Source: Shimia sp965227725 (GTDB lineage: Bacteria > Pseudomonadota > Alphaproteobacteria > Rhodobacterales > Rhodobacteraceae). Taken from it: a stretch of DNA of 64,000 nucleotides. The notes under the pieces were generated by a model, which saw only the letters and a program-made list of their open reading frames with translations, did no database searches and was not told the origin of the DNA. The translations under genes and the position numbers were made by a program. The stretch is from assembly GCF_965227725.1 (NCBI RefSeq), contig NZ_CBDDGH010000001.1, positions 992,001 to 1,056,000 on the forward strand, given 5' to 3'. This document shows, piece after piece, positions 52,590 through 61,400 of this stretch; position 1 is the first letter of the stretch; each line of letters opens with the position of its first letter.

Positions 52590-52615
52590 ATTCGACCGCA
52601 AAATTGCGGTCGAAT
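52590..52615 (+). terminator. Hairpin after the wza-like gene
   Basis: ATTCGACCGC (52590-52599) pairs perfectly with GCGGTCGAAT (52606-52615) around AAAATT, 21 bases after the stop. The following sequence is only moderately T-rich. Confidence 0.7.
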
Positions 52616-52650
52616 ATGTCTATATGACATGGCTTTGCGCAAAGACACTC

Positions 52651-52713
52651 AGTGTCGTGACGTTAACCGGTGACTTACATAGAGATCCTGGTTTTCGGAT
52701 CTCAAACGACCTT
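52651..52713 (-). mobile_element. Right-end fragment of a third IS6-type element, inverted
   Basis: AGTGTCGTGACGTTAACCGG and the bases that follow, to 52713, match the reverse complement of the right end of the 39 kb element (39781-39843) at roughly 80 percent by hand alignment. The outer end faces left. After about 63 bases the match stops and IS3-type sequence begins. Confidence 0.75.
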
Positions 52714-52789
52714 TTTAGCATGATAATTCCCCCGAAAATTTAGGGTGTGCGGAAGTAGAATTTTCTCCAAGATGAAAGAGGAGATTCTG

Positions 52790-53505
52790 ATGAAGAAATC
52801 GAAGTACAGCGACGCGCAGATCATGGCGATCTTAAAGTAAGCAGAGAACGGCGTGCCTGTTGGTGACCTGTGCCGGGAACACGGCATAAGCAGCGCGAGC
52901 TATTACAAATGGCGCTCCAAGTATGGCAGCATGGATGCGAGCTTGATGGCCCGGATGCAAGAATTCGACGATGAGAGTGAGCCATTGAAGGCGCCATTGG
53001 TTCGAGCCCAATGGCGAACGCGGCTCAAGGAGATGTATGCCGAGAAGAGCATGCAGAACAATCTGCTGAACGGCGAAGGTGAACGCCAATGGTTCGAGAG
53101 AACCTGAGCAGGCGCTTGGAAAAAAGCGGCTAGGCCATCTCAGCGCAAGGAGATGGCCGAATGGGCGGTGCGCTATCGATCTGCCAGTATTGCCTCGGCG
53201 CCCGTGCCTTTTCCCTCAACGAGGCCTGCTATCAATATCAGTCAAAGCTCAGCGGTGAGAATGAGGCGATCGCGGATTGGTTGGTGGCGCTGACGAAAGC
53301 GAATTAGACGTGGGGCTTTGGTCTGTGCTTCCTGCACTTGCGCAACGTGAAGAGGTTCAGATGGAACCACAAGCGCGTCTACCCCATCTATCGCGAGCTG
53401 GAGCTGAACATGCGGATCAAGCCAAGGGAACGACTTCAACGGGAGAAGCCTGAGCCGCTGGCCGTGCCTGAAGCTGCGGATGAGATCTGGTCTATGGACT
53501 TTATG
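52790..53505 (+). pseudogene. IS3-family transposase A (orfA and start of orfB), decayed
   Basis: OrfA begins MKKSKYSDAQIMAILK and hits a stop at 52838, then continues AENGVPVGDLCREHGISSAS and YYKWRSKYGSMDASLMARMQ, the IS3-type helix-turn-helix. A foreign-looking stretch interrupts the coiled-coil part before KEMYAEKS. OrfB pieces follow in other frames: QRKEMAEWAVRYRS, WGFGLCFLHLRNVKRFRWNH, KRVYPIYRELELNMRIKPRE and EIWSMDFMADQLD, the start of the catalytic core. At about 53506 the sequence switches to another IS3 element. Inactive. Confidence 0.8.
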
Positions 53506-54131
53506 GCGGATCAGCTGGACTGTGAACTGGAAGAAGCTGTACCGGCTCTGCCGCGAAGAAGGGTTAACCGTTCGCACGCGGGGCGGACGTAAGCGCGCCG
53601 TCGGCACCAGAACACCGATGGCAATTCCGCAAGGCCCGAACCAAAGGTGGTCACTCGACTTCATGTCAGATGCGCTGGAGGACGGGCGGCAGTTCCGCGT
53701 GCTGAACGTCACCGATGACTTCAGCTGGGAATGCCTGGCTGCCGTGGTGGACACATCAATTGGCGGTAGGCACGTCGCCCGTGAACTGGATCGGATCGCC
53801 CAACTGCACGGCTGTCCCTGCCGTGTGATCAGCGACAATGGAACCGAACTGACCAGCAACGCGATGCTGAAATGGCAGGAGGACCGCAAGGTCGGCGCGC
53901 ATTACATCGCACCAGGCAAACCCATGCAGAACGGTCTCGTCGAAAGCTTCAACGGGCGTATGCGCGAGGAAAGCCTCAACGAAAATGTGTCCCAATCTTT
54001 ACCGCATAATTGCGGCATGGCGCGCTGAGTACAATCGCAACCGGCCTCACACCAGCCTCGCTGGTCTGACGCCAAACGAATATGCAATCCGGTCAAACGA
54101 AGACCAAAACCTGTACAGTGCTAACCAATAA
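53506..54131 (+). pseudogene. IS3-family transposase B orfB, 5'-truncated and frameshifted
   Basis: A different IS3 lineage fused to element A: NWKKLYRLCREEGLTVRTRG and GRKRAVGTRTPMAIPQGPNQ, then the rve core RWSLDFMSDALEDGRQFRVL, DDFSWECLAAVVDTSIGG, VISDNGTELTSNAMLKW and KPMQNGLVESFNGRMREESL holding the D, D and E residues. Around 54000 a frameshift moves the end into another frame, which reads RIIAAWRAEYNRNRPHTSLA to a stop at 54131. The 5' part and orfA of this element are missing. Confidence 0.82.
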
Positions 54132-54213
54132 ACGCGGACTCTACGAGGAGCAGGTCAGTCGCTCCTGTCCCTGACATTATCTGCAGCACTCGACTTTTGA
54201 CCCCGTACCCTTC

Positions 54214-55317
54214 TTACAACTTTCGAAGGTAGAAATAGAGTGCCAAACAAATGATTGCAGAGCTCAGCGGATAAAGGAACAGCATTAGTGGATTGCCTAT
54301 CTGAACGTAAAACGCACTGAACCAAGCGAAACCAAACAGCGCGCCAGCATCCAGAAGGACAAAGTAGTCCTTGCGTTTCTGGTAGGCAAACGTCCCAAAA
54401 ACGGTAACCAAAGCACGCATTAAGCCAAACAGACTTAAGACGGCAAAGAATTGAATAAAGACTGAAGCTGGTGAGACAGAAATCAAAATCAAAAGGCTGG
54501 CCAAGGTAAAGCTAAACCACCAAGACACGAACAAATGATACCGGGACAACTCTACAAATCGCAGTAAATACAAACGCAAGTTTGGGATGAAGATATTGGT
54601 GCCGGCATCAACAAACCTTGAAATGATGGCGGCCTGTGCGCCCATCTCGGATGACACCCGGTTGGTAAATTCCTGAAAAACGGTGAACTGAGCGAACCCA
54701 ACTCCCATCGCTGCGGGAACATTGTAAATGAGAAGAGCGTATTCACCCTTAAAAATTTCAAAGCCGTCCTGAATTTTTAGGGACGGAAGGTAACACAAGA
54801 ATTTCCGGAGCATCAAAAGTCCTGCGACAGTACCAGGAATATAGGACAGGAAAAACAAAACGATGAGATCTCGGTCCAAGTATTGCTCTAAGGACAAGTA
54901 GGCCAAAAATATCAAGAACAAAGGTCTCGTGATACGGATGGCGCTGACCGCACGCACTCGCTTTTGTTTCACAAGAAACATTTCTAGAACTTCATTAAGT
55001 GCCGTCGCCCAGATGATGCACGCAATCTGGGTTAAAGACTCTCGAGACAAAAGCCAACCTGACAAACCGACGCCGAGACTTACAACCGTTGCGAGACATA
55101 AAACAAAGCAGAAGACCCTAATAGTCTTCGTGTTACGGAACAAAGCCGCTTCCATTTTCAGGGTTGCAAGCGGCCGAATACTCGCGCTCAATAGCAGAAG
55201 AGCATAGAACGCTTCAAATTCGGCACCTGAAAACTGCTTGTACAAGAAAAAGTTGGCAAGGAGCTGCAGTGCGCTTGCCGATACACCGGAGACCAGCAAC
55301 AGGGAGAGGTTTTTCAT
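54214..55317 (-). CDS. Polysaccharide flippase-like membrane protein (Wzx/MOP-type)
   Basis: The 367-residue product is almost wholly hydrophobic with about eleven predicted membrane segments. The N-terminus MKNLSLLLVSGVSASALQLL and FFLYKQFSGAEFEAFYALLL resemble Wzx O-unit flippases, which move lipid-linked repeat units across the inner membrane. It is shorter than the usual 400-480 residues, so some helices may be missing. It is the last gene of the minus-strand exopolysaccharide operon and overlaps the acyltransferase gene by four bases. Wzx assignment rests on topology and context and not on a diagnostic motif. Confidence 0.7.
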   Translation of the reverse strand: MKNLSLLLVSGVSASALQLLANFFLYKQFSGAEFEAFYALLLLSASIRPLATLKMEAALFRNTKTIRVFCFVLCLATVVSLGVGLSGWLLSRESLTQIACIIWATALNEVLEMFLVKQKRVRAVSAIRITRPLFLIFLAYLSLEQYLDRDLIVLFFLSYIPGTVAGLLMLRKFLCYLPSLKIQDGFEIFKGEYALLIYNVPAAMGVGFAQFTVFQEFTNRVSSEMGAQAAIISRFVDAGTNIFIPNLRLYLLRFVELSRYHLFVSWWFSFTLASLLILISVSPASVFIQFFAVLSLFGLMRALVTVFGTFAYQKRKDYFVLLDAGALFGFAWFSAFYVQIGNPLMLFLYPLSSAIICLALYFYLRKL

Positions 55318-56267
55318 ATTAGTTTGTTCATTAGGCTTCGAAGGTGTCGCTCAGAAATCAGCACCAATGCACTCACAGTAAATGACAAAAAAGTAGAAAC
55401 AAAAATATCCAACCAATTGTCAAAAAAATAGTTACTTAAAACCATTGCAAATGGATGCACCAGATAAAGCGGATACGAAATCTCCCCAAGGTAAGCAACT
55501 TTGGACGGCAGTATTTTTTGAAATCCGTATGAAAACAAAAGGAAAATAAAAACAAACTTAAACAGTCCGAGGAAGCCCATACTATCTGAAAGATAGACAG
55601 AATATTGCTGGAGATTCTCACGAGAGTAAAAAAACAGAAGTCCTAAGATAAAGACCAGAACAACCCAATCTATTAACTTCCTCTCCTTGAATATAAGCAT
55701 CACCTGAAGGCCAAAAACAAAATAAATTGCATAAGATCCCAAGATCAACTTTCGAACAATATCAATATCGACAACATGTGCCACACACAGCGCCAAAATC
55801 CATAAAACATTGAATGTTCGGATATTTATTTTAAGAATAAAGACCCCACACAAAATATAAAAATAAAATAGCAACTCAAATGTAAGAGTCCAAAAAACTC
55901 CATTGATGTGCTCAAAGCCCAAAAACTCCTGCAGCATTGTCAGATTTACAATAGTAGTCAGTGCGTCCGGCACCTCTCCCACAATTGCCGCGACTACGAC
56001 TACAAATGCGATTGAAACCCAATACGCAGGGTACAACCGTTTTACCCTCTTCAGTACAAACATCTTGGCAGTCGAACCTTCGACGCTCATTCCGATCACA
56101 AAGCCGGAAATCACAAAGAAAACCATCACCCCCCAAATTCCATACTTGAAGGGGAGAAAAACCTCTGACAACTCTCCATGATGCACATATAGTAAATGAT
56201 ACAAAAAGACAGAAACTGCAGCACAAAACCTCGCAGCATCTAGGTATTCGAGTCTTCCTGGACGCAC
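55314..56267 (-). CDS. Acyltransferase 3 family membrane protein (OafA/YrhL-like)
   Basis: Integral membrane O-acyltransferase that probably adds acetyl or another acyl group to the polymer. With GTG at 56267 it has about 317 residues; a TTG at 56306 would overlap the polymerase gene by 38 bases and lacks a better ribosome-binding site. AAGG sits seven bases before the GTG. The family entry motif RLEYLDAARFCAAVSVFLYH has the LDxxR pattern and the conserved His, followed by FFVISGFVIGMS and about nine to ten membrane segments. Strongly AT-rich codons, unlike the first 38 kb. Confidence 0.87.
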   Translation of the reverse strand: MRPGRLEYLDAARFCAAVSVFLYHLLYVHHGELSEVFLPFKYGIWGVMVFFVISGFVIGMSVEGSTAKMFVLKRVKRLYPAYWVSIAFVVVVAAIVGEVPDALTTIVNLTMLQEFLGFEHINGVFWTLTFELLFYFYILCGVFILKINIRTFNVLWILALCVAHVVDIDIVRKLILGSYAIYFVFGLQVMLIFKERKLIDWVVLVFILGLLFFYSRENLQQYSVYLSDSMGFLGLFKFVFIFLLFSYGFQKILPSKVAYLGEISYPLYLVHPFAMVLSNYFFDNWLDIFVSTFLSFTVSALVLISERHLRSLMNKLI

Positions 56268-56268
56268 C

Positions 56269-57366
56269 TTAGGACCTTTCCTGAGATATACGGTAGAGAG
56301 CCCCAAAAAGGGCCCAGATTAACAACGAAATCTTTGGAGCTTCTAGTACAGGAAACGACAGTCCTGCAAACAGGATTACCAGAAGGATTTGCATGCGTTC
56401 AGAACGAGATAGGACACCACGCCCGCATGTTTCAAGCACTACCAGAAAGGCGACTACGAGCCGCAACGTGGCACCCAACAGCCCATATTCATTCAACGTG
56501 TAGAGATAAAGGTTCTCGATATTAACGTCGCTCGTTGGATTGCCCCAAAAAGGTCCATCAAGAACAGAATTCACTGCGATTTGAGCCTGTATGAGACGAT
56601 ACTGCGTGCTGGGGTCGATCTCTCCAGATGCCCAAGTATCAATCAAAAAATATAGGTATGGTAATCTTTGCAGGATGGTATCGTAGTACAAGAACCCCAC
56701 AGTAAAAAGCACACCTAGATAGATAGGTAGGCTTCTGAGCTTCATCCTAAGCAGAGAAATTCCCAAAAACGCCAGAAAGATTGACTTACTCTGTGTAAGT
56801 GCGATCAGCACCACAGAGAGAAATTTGACTTTCCCCAGCACAATGGATGATAGGAGAATGAAGACCCCGAAAGAATAACTAAACACGAAAAGGCTACCGA
56901 TTTGGACGCCATAAAATCCTTGGACACCTCTTGGGTTCCAGTGACTTAATATTGAATACGTCCCAGGCAAAATCTGCAAAATTACGAAGCCAACCGTTAC
57001 ACCAATCAGTGTTTTCAAAACACGTCTCAGCTTTTGAAGATCTTGATTGGCGAATACGTTGTAAGAGATAATAAATGTCAAAAAGCAGATTAAATCGCGC
57101 AATATACTGTTAACCAAATCAAAGCGCACTTCTTGAAAAAAAATCCTGACCACATTAGGCATAAAATAGAGTGCGATCAGGATCGCTACTGAATGGGGCA
57201 AGAACACACGCTGGTCTTTTGGCAAAAAGAAAAACACAGCGAAGGTACAAACAGCTACGTAGTGTAGAAGGACACCCATCTGAATGCTGCCCAAAGGATA
57301 CAGAGGTACCAAAAGCAAACAGACAAAAAAGGCATGAGATTTAGATATCGTCATTTCTAATCTCAT
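56269..57366 (-). CDS. O-antigen/exopolysaccharide polymerase-like membrane protein (Wzy type)
   Basis: The 365-residue protein has about ten hydrophobic segments and a larger loop near 235-290 (YLYFLIDTWASGEIDPSTQY, then RLIQAQIAVNSVLDGPFWGN). This matches the Wzy/O-antigen-ligase layout where a long periplasmic loop carries the active residues. It would join repeat units on the periplasmic side. Wzy proteins share little sequence, so the call rests on topology, the loop and the operon. An alternative ATG is at 57354. Confidence 0.75.
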   Translation of the reverse strand: MRLEMTISKSHAFFVCLLLVPLYPLGSIQMGVLLHYVAVCTFAVFFFLPKDQRVFLPHSVAILIALYFMPNVVRIFFQEVRFDLVNSILRDLICFLTFIISYNVFANQDLQKLRRVLKTLIGVTVGFVILQILPGTYSILSHWNPRGVQGFYGVQIGSLFVFSYSFGVFILLSSIVLGKVKFLSVVLIALTQSKSIFLAFLGISLLRMKLRSLPIYLGVLFTVGFLYYDTILQRLPYLYFLIDTWASGEIDPSTQYRLIQAQIAVNSVLDGPFWGNPTSDVNIENLYLYTLNEYGLLGATLRLVVAFLVVLETCGRGVLSRSERMQILLVILFAGLSFPVLEAPKISLLIWALFGALYRISQERS

Positions 57367-57412
57367 GCCGTGCTAAACATGCATTTCCAAAAAATCTGGA
57401 GCATAGATTGGA

Positions 57413-58081
57413 TTACCTTATATCTGTAAACCAACGCACCAGAAAAACCGGATAATCCACCAGTAGTTTCTTCCGAACATGTGCATGTCTAAAAAATCTA
57501 AACAACCACCTTAGATTGTATCTATTCACCCAGGAGGGATAGTAGTTTTCCGAAATGGACGTTTGCGTAAGAAAGCCGCCACAAGTATAACCTAAAAAAG
57601 GGTTTGGTAGCTTGGATTTGCACTCAATTAGAAAGTCTTCTTGCAGTGGTGACCCCAGCCCGACAATGAGTAAGTCAGGCTTCTGAGCCTCCAACTCTCG
57701 AAGGACAAGATCTTTATCTCCATAGCCATCTGTGTGGAAACAGATGGCTAGTTTTGGAAATTTTTTCTGTATTTTTTGAACTGCCTTGGCTATCTCGCGA
57801 GGTTTTCCGCCAATTAATGCAACACGAAAATTGCGATTGATAGCTTCACTGAAAACACTTTCTGCAATAGAGCCGAAATCAAATGAAACCCGTTCGATGG
57901 CTACTCCAGATCGCCGCCCATACAGCTTTGTGAACAGAATCCCGTCGCTAAAAACCTGTGTAAACTCGTTCCACTTAGGTCGTGTCTGAAAGTAGTTAGT
58001 CGGATTGACAAAAGTAACGATTTTACTTTCGCCTATTACCCTTGGAAAACTGAATTCAGCTGTTAATGCGAAGCGTTTCAA
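57413..58081 (-). CDS. WecG/TagA/CpsF-family glycosyltransferase (GT26)
   Basis: Transfers a sugar to a lipid-linked acceptor. Family marks: FVNPTNYFQTRPKWNEFTQV, SDGILFTKLYG, VALIGGKP, and the signature DLLIVGLGSPLQEDFLIE with GxGxPxQE, then GGFLTQTS. A TTG at 58081 with GAGG upstream gives about 222 residues and only 26 bases of overlap with the pyruvyltransferase gene. An ATG at 58147 would overlap by 92 bases and add a head unlike the family. I favour the TTG, without certainty. Confidence 0.85.
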   Translation of the reverse strand: MKRFALTAEFSFPRVIGESKIVTFVNPTNYFQTRPKWNEFTQVFSDGILFTKLYGRRSGVAIERVSFDFGSIAESVFSEAINRNFRVALIGGKPREIAKAVQKIQKKFPKLAICFHTDGYGDKDLVLRELEAQKPDLLIVGLGSPLQEDFLIECKSKLPNPFLGYTCGGFLTQTSISENYYPSWVNRYNLRWLFRFFRHAHVRKKLLVDYPVFLVRWFTDIR

Positions 58082-59303
58082 GGAACGGAGCCTCAACTTT
58101 TTTCTTATTGTCGAGATAGCCGGGCACGATGTCCTGCCAGTATGCACTATCGTTATTGATGTCCCGCAGCAGAGCTGGCATGTTCACTTGCCCCACGTTC
58201 TGCATTTGGCATAGGTATTTTTTAGGCAAACCAGCGTCTGTAAGAATGTTCCACTTAGCTCCGCTATCGTAAGAGATCGCCAGAACCTTACATCCTTCCG
58301 ACAACGCAAAAATAGCAGAGTGCATCCTGGTCGCGATCAAAATCGATCCGTTTCGATAAAGTTCCAACAATTCTTCATGCTCGAGAGATTTCTCCAACTT
58401 TGAAAAGTCACCGAATTTCTCAAGCTCCGGGAGCAGCGCTCGATAGTCTTCCCACTGGAAATGTACCTGAGGAACGATGGTGACAGAAAACTCATTTTCG
58501 TTCCCCCACCGGATAGCTTCACCAATTGCGTTGATATAGTCTTGTCTGACCTGCTCCCCGTCTTCATCCCAATCAACCAATGTGATGTACATTGTCTTCA
58601 TGTCTGGGTCATCCGCACGTTTCAAGCCGTTAAAGGGCATGGATGCAAAAGAGAGATCTGGATCTAAACGTGTGTTCTCTAGCCCCAACACGTTATTGGC
58701 GTATGAAAAACTCTCACTTTCTCTACAAGACACAAATTCGCATTTCGACAGAACAAAGCGTAAAATGAATTTTGATGACTTCATACGCAACGGCCATATC
58801 GAAACACCAATTGTCACTGGACGCCGTCCGAGAATAACTGCGATCATGGGAGATACAGACATGCACAAAATATCATAGAGCTCACCGATACCTCGGCGAT
58901 TACGAAAATTCCGCCCGTTCCAGATCACATAGTCCGCCTCACGAATTTCCTTTGCGAGTTCCGATTGATCAGGGCGACCAACAAACCGTCGGAAAATCAG
59001 CAGATTGAGAAGTTGCAAGAGAGACACGAAGAGGTTCAAAACGTTCCCCAGCTTGCTAGATCGTGAAGATCCTTCCAGCTTATTTCCTGAATTTCTCAAG
59101 TTTGCGAAAATCTTTGGATTGAACCGCGATGACAAGTCGAAATGCTTTGGACTATCGTAATCCTGATTTTTGCCATACACGCTCACTACAGATATCTCGT
59201 CCACTCCAAGCGTATCTTGGCAATGCTGGTAGAAGACTTCTTGCATGATCGCGTCGCCGCGATTCACTTCCGAAGCAAAATCGAGTAACACAGCTTTCTT
59301 CAC
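58056..59303 (-). CDS. Polysaccharide pyruvyltransferase family protein
   Basis: Probably adds a pyruvate ketal to a sugar of the polymer, using phosphoenolpyruvate. The 415-residue protein has the CsaB/WcaK-like layout: AVLLDFASEVNRGDAIMQEV at the N-terminus (N-R-G-D in place of the usual N-x-G-D), ADYVIWNGRNFRN, CEFVSCRESES, and the C-terminal nucleotide-type site LIATRMHSAIFALSEGCKVL, then ISYDSGAKW. It overlaps its neighbours by four bases upstream and 26 downstream. A pyruvylated, negatively charged exopolysaccharide would be the expected result. Confidence 0.87.
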   Translation of the reverse strand: MKKAVLLDFASEVNRGDAIMQEVFYQHCQDTLGVDEISVVSVYGKNQDYDSPKHFDLSSRFNPKIFANLRNSGNKLEGSSRSSKLGNVLNLFVSLLQLLNLLIFRRFVGRPDQSELAKEIREADYVIWNGRNFRNRRGIGELYDILCMSVSPMIAVILGRRPVTIGVSIWPLRMKSSKFILRFVLSKCEFVSCRESESFSYANNVLGLENTRLDPDLSFASMPFNGLKRADDPDMKTMYITLVDWDEDGEQVRQDYINAIGEAIRWGNENEFSVTIVPQVHFQWEDYRALLPELEKFGDFSKLEKSLEHEELLELYRNGSILIATRMHSAIFALSEGCKVLAISYDSGAKWNILTDAGLPKKYLCQMQNVGQVNMPALLRDINNDSAYWQDIVPGYLDNKKKVEAPFLETLRINS

Positions 59304-60421
59304 GATAGATCCTCAGCAAAAGTCTTCAGTAGTTTTGTATGCTCTTGGCAAAGTTGCTTATTGGAATAATCCGCTGAAGAAAACCCATTATCCCAAGCAT
59401 GCTCTACGCAATCAATGATGTCTGATAGGACATCCTCTTCAAACATCAGTTTTTCGTTCAAGATCACCTCAGGCACGCCCCATGCACGCGTCGCAACCAC
59501 CGGCGTTCCGCATGCCACTGCCTCCATAATTACTGTAGGAAGAGACTCATATCCTCTTGAAGGCACTAACAAAACCTTACTTTCGTTAATTAGCTGCACC
59601 AAGCCAAGCTCAGATACATTGTATGTGACATCAACGTTCGGAAGTTGAGCTAGATCTGCCAAGAAACTTGGTTCCAATGTATCAAAAATCTTGTCACCCA
59701 AGACAACTTTGAAACTGCGGTCTCGATACTGGTTTTCAGCCAGTTCTTTTACCACATCGAGGCCCTTCTTTTTGCACGCGCGCCCCACAAAAAGGATATC
59801 ATGTTTTTTACTCTGATCGAGAGGCTGATAGTAGTCTGGAACCCCGTTGTATACGACTGAGATCGGGGCCTTACAGCGGTAGCATTCCTTCATGTCAGAA
59901 ATCTGAAATACGGAAACCGACACGTTCAGTCTAGAGAGGTTCATCGCCAATGAATCCAACTCTCTCTGAAGGACAGAATTTAGAAAGCGCAGTCTATCTT
60001 TGAAGCTCTGCGTGAGTTCCGTACTGATTTCTTGAAAATTGGTTCCGTGTGGCGTGGTAATCAGAACCTTTCGAAAACCAGCCATCGCTGCCGCAATCGA
60101 GCCATAAGTCAAATGCGAATGGACCAGCTCAAAATCACGATCCGGCAATTGTCGGATTGCGCGTCTAGCTGCGAATGCGCGAATGAAGTATCGAACAACA
60201 CCACGTGCCTTAGGCGTTTTAAGACGCACAATAGTTAGAGCGCCATCCTGTTCAATGACGTCTTTATCTGCATCTTCTTCAAACGAGATAATCGTAGATT
60301 TCTTGGACTTGCTTACAAGTTCATTAGTAAAGTGAAATGCGTTTTTCACCTCGCCGCTCACAACTGCTTGGCCCTCAAACCTTGGAAACCTAAAAACGAT
60401 TGATAGCGTGTTGTTAAACAT
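59300..60421 (-). CDS. Glycosyltransferase, GT4 type
   Basis: The 373-residue GT-B glycosyltransferase starts at the ATG at 60421, eight bases into the end of the upstream gene; a longer frame to 60493 has a non-family head. Marks: LVHSHLTYGSIAAAMAGF, DILFVGRACKKKGLDVVKEL (the Rossmann strand before the donor site) and the donor-binding SRGYESLPTVIMEAVACGTP with the ExxxxxxxE pattern, then VVATRAWGVPEV. A CYRCKAP segment is unusual. It acts in the cytoplasm on the growing repeat unit. Confidence 0.9.
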   Translation of the reverse strand: MFNNTLSIVFRFPRFEGQAVVSGEVKNAFHFTNELVSKSKKSTIISFEEDADKDVIEQDGALTIVRLKTPKARGVVRYFIRAFAARRAIRQLPDRDFELVHSHLTYGSIAAAMAGFRKVLITTPHGTNFQEISTELTQSFKDRLRFLNSVLQRELDSLAMNLSRLNVSVSVFQISDMKECYRCKAPISVVYNGVPDYYQPLDQSKKHDILFVGRACKKKGLDVVKELAENQYRDRSFKVVLGDKIFDTLEPSFLADLAQLPNVDVTYNVSELGLVQLINESKVLLVPSRGYESLPTVIMEAVACGTPVVATRAWGVPEVILNEKLMFEEDVLSDIIDCVEHAWDNGFSSADYSNKQLCQEHTKLLKTFAEDLS

Positions 60422-61400
60422 CGAATATAGCCTGATATTTTGAGATATTTCGTTGCACAGAGTATTTTTTAAATTTCCTCTGTATAGGACCATGAAGACT
60501 AAGGACCTGCTCTATGGCGGCCTTAAAACTCGCATGGTCGAGTCTGGAGACGACACATGTCGCTGGCTGTTCGTGAAGTATTTCGGCAACGCCGGTTGGA
60601 CATTGATAAGCCACTACACGCGGGCAATATTGCAATGCTTCGATCAGAACTGTGGGCAATCCCTCCCAGAGCGAACACAGTAGAAAAACATCATGTGAAG
60701 CGAACTCAGTGTGAATCTCAGTACTGAAACCCTTCAAATGCACAAAATCTTCCAGATCTAGCCGCGCAATTTCTTCCTTTAGAAGATGTTCGTCCTCTCC
60801 CTCACCAAAAATAGAAAGCTCGCATGAAATCCCCTGGTCCAACAAAAAGCGCACCAAACCGATCATGAACACGAAGTTCTTTTGGGTAGATAGACGACCA
60901 ACACCCAACAATCTGATTGGCTCGTTCTGGTGAGATGGCAGTAAGAAGTCCGCGTCCTCAGCTTCTAGCACAGGATTATAAATCAATTCGATGGCATCGC
61001 TTGGAATAGAAAGCGCGGTCGATAAACTTTCATGCAATTCGTTTGAAATTGTGATTACGCTTTGACGCTTTACCAAAAAACGAAAAAATGCCGCGCTCAA
61101 GCCAGACTTCCGCCCAGAAAATTCAATGGGAGTATGTTGTACATATACAATACGGAATTTTTTGAACGAAATTCTTTTGGCGAGCTCAGCCAACAGCGCT
61201 TCACGCCCATTGCCCACAAAGACAACGTCAAAGTCGCCTCCGCTCAGCTTGCGATAGAGCTTTGCAAACGCGTTCAGAATATTTTTTTCATTCAGATAGA
61301 GGTGGCGCCAATTGACTGAGGTTTTTGCCATAATCGTATGATGGATCTTGTTCACACCTCCGCCATCATCCCATGCAAAAACTGCCAACCCATTCTTCAT
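60414..61400 (-). CDS. Glycosyltransferase, GT4 type
   Basis: The 328-residue GT-B glycosyltransferase has IRLLGVGRLSTQKNFVFMIG (about 175-194) and the donor site FLLCSLWEGLPTVLIEALQY (about 252-271), then VVAYQCPTGVAEIL. The N-terminal acceptor domain begins MKNGLAVFAWDDGGGVNKIH. It overlaps the neighbouring GT genes by eight and four bases, so the three are made together. Confidence 0.9.
   Translation of the reverse strand: MKNGLAVFAWDDGGGVNKIHHTIMAKTSVNWRHLYLNEKNILNAFAKLYRKLSGGDFDVVFVGNGREALLAELAKRISFKKFRIVYVQHTPIEFSGRKSGLSAAFFRFLVKRQSVITISNELHESLSTALSIPSDAIELIYNPVLEAEDADFLLPSHQNEPIRLLGVGRLSTQKNFVFMIGLVRFLLDQGISCELSIFGEGEDEHLLKEEIARLDLEDFVHLKGFSTEIHTEFASHDVFLLCSLWEGLPTVLIEALQYCPRVVAYQCPTGVAEILHEQPATCVVSRLDHASFKAAIEQVLSLHGPIQRKFKKYSVQRNISKYQAIFDV

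Noticed and set aside
54214..56267. Plus-strand short frames in the AT-rich exopolysaccharide genes
   Set aside because: They are short, lack ribosome-binding sites and mirror confident membrane-protein genes.
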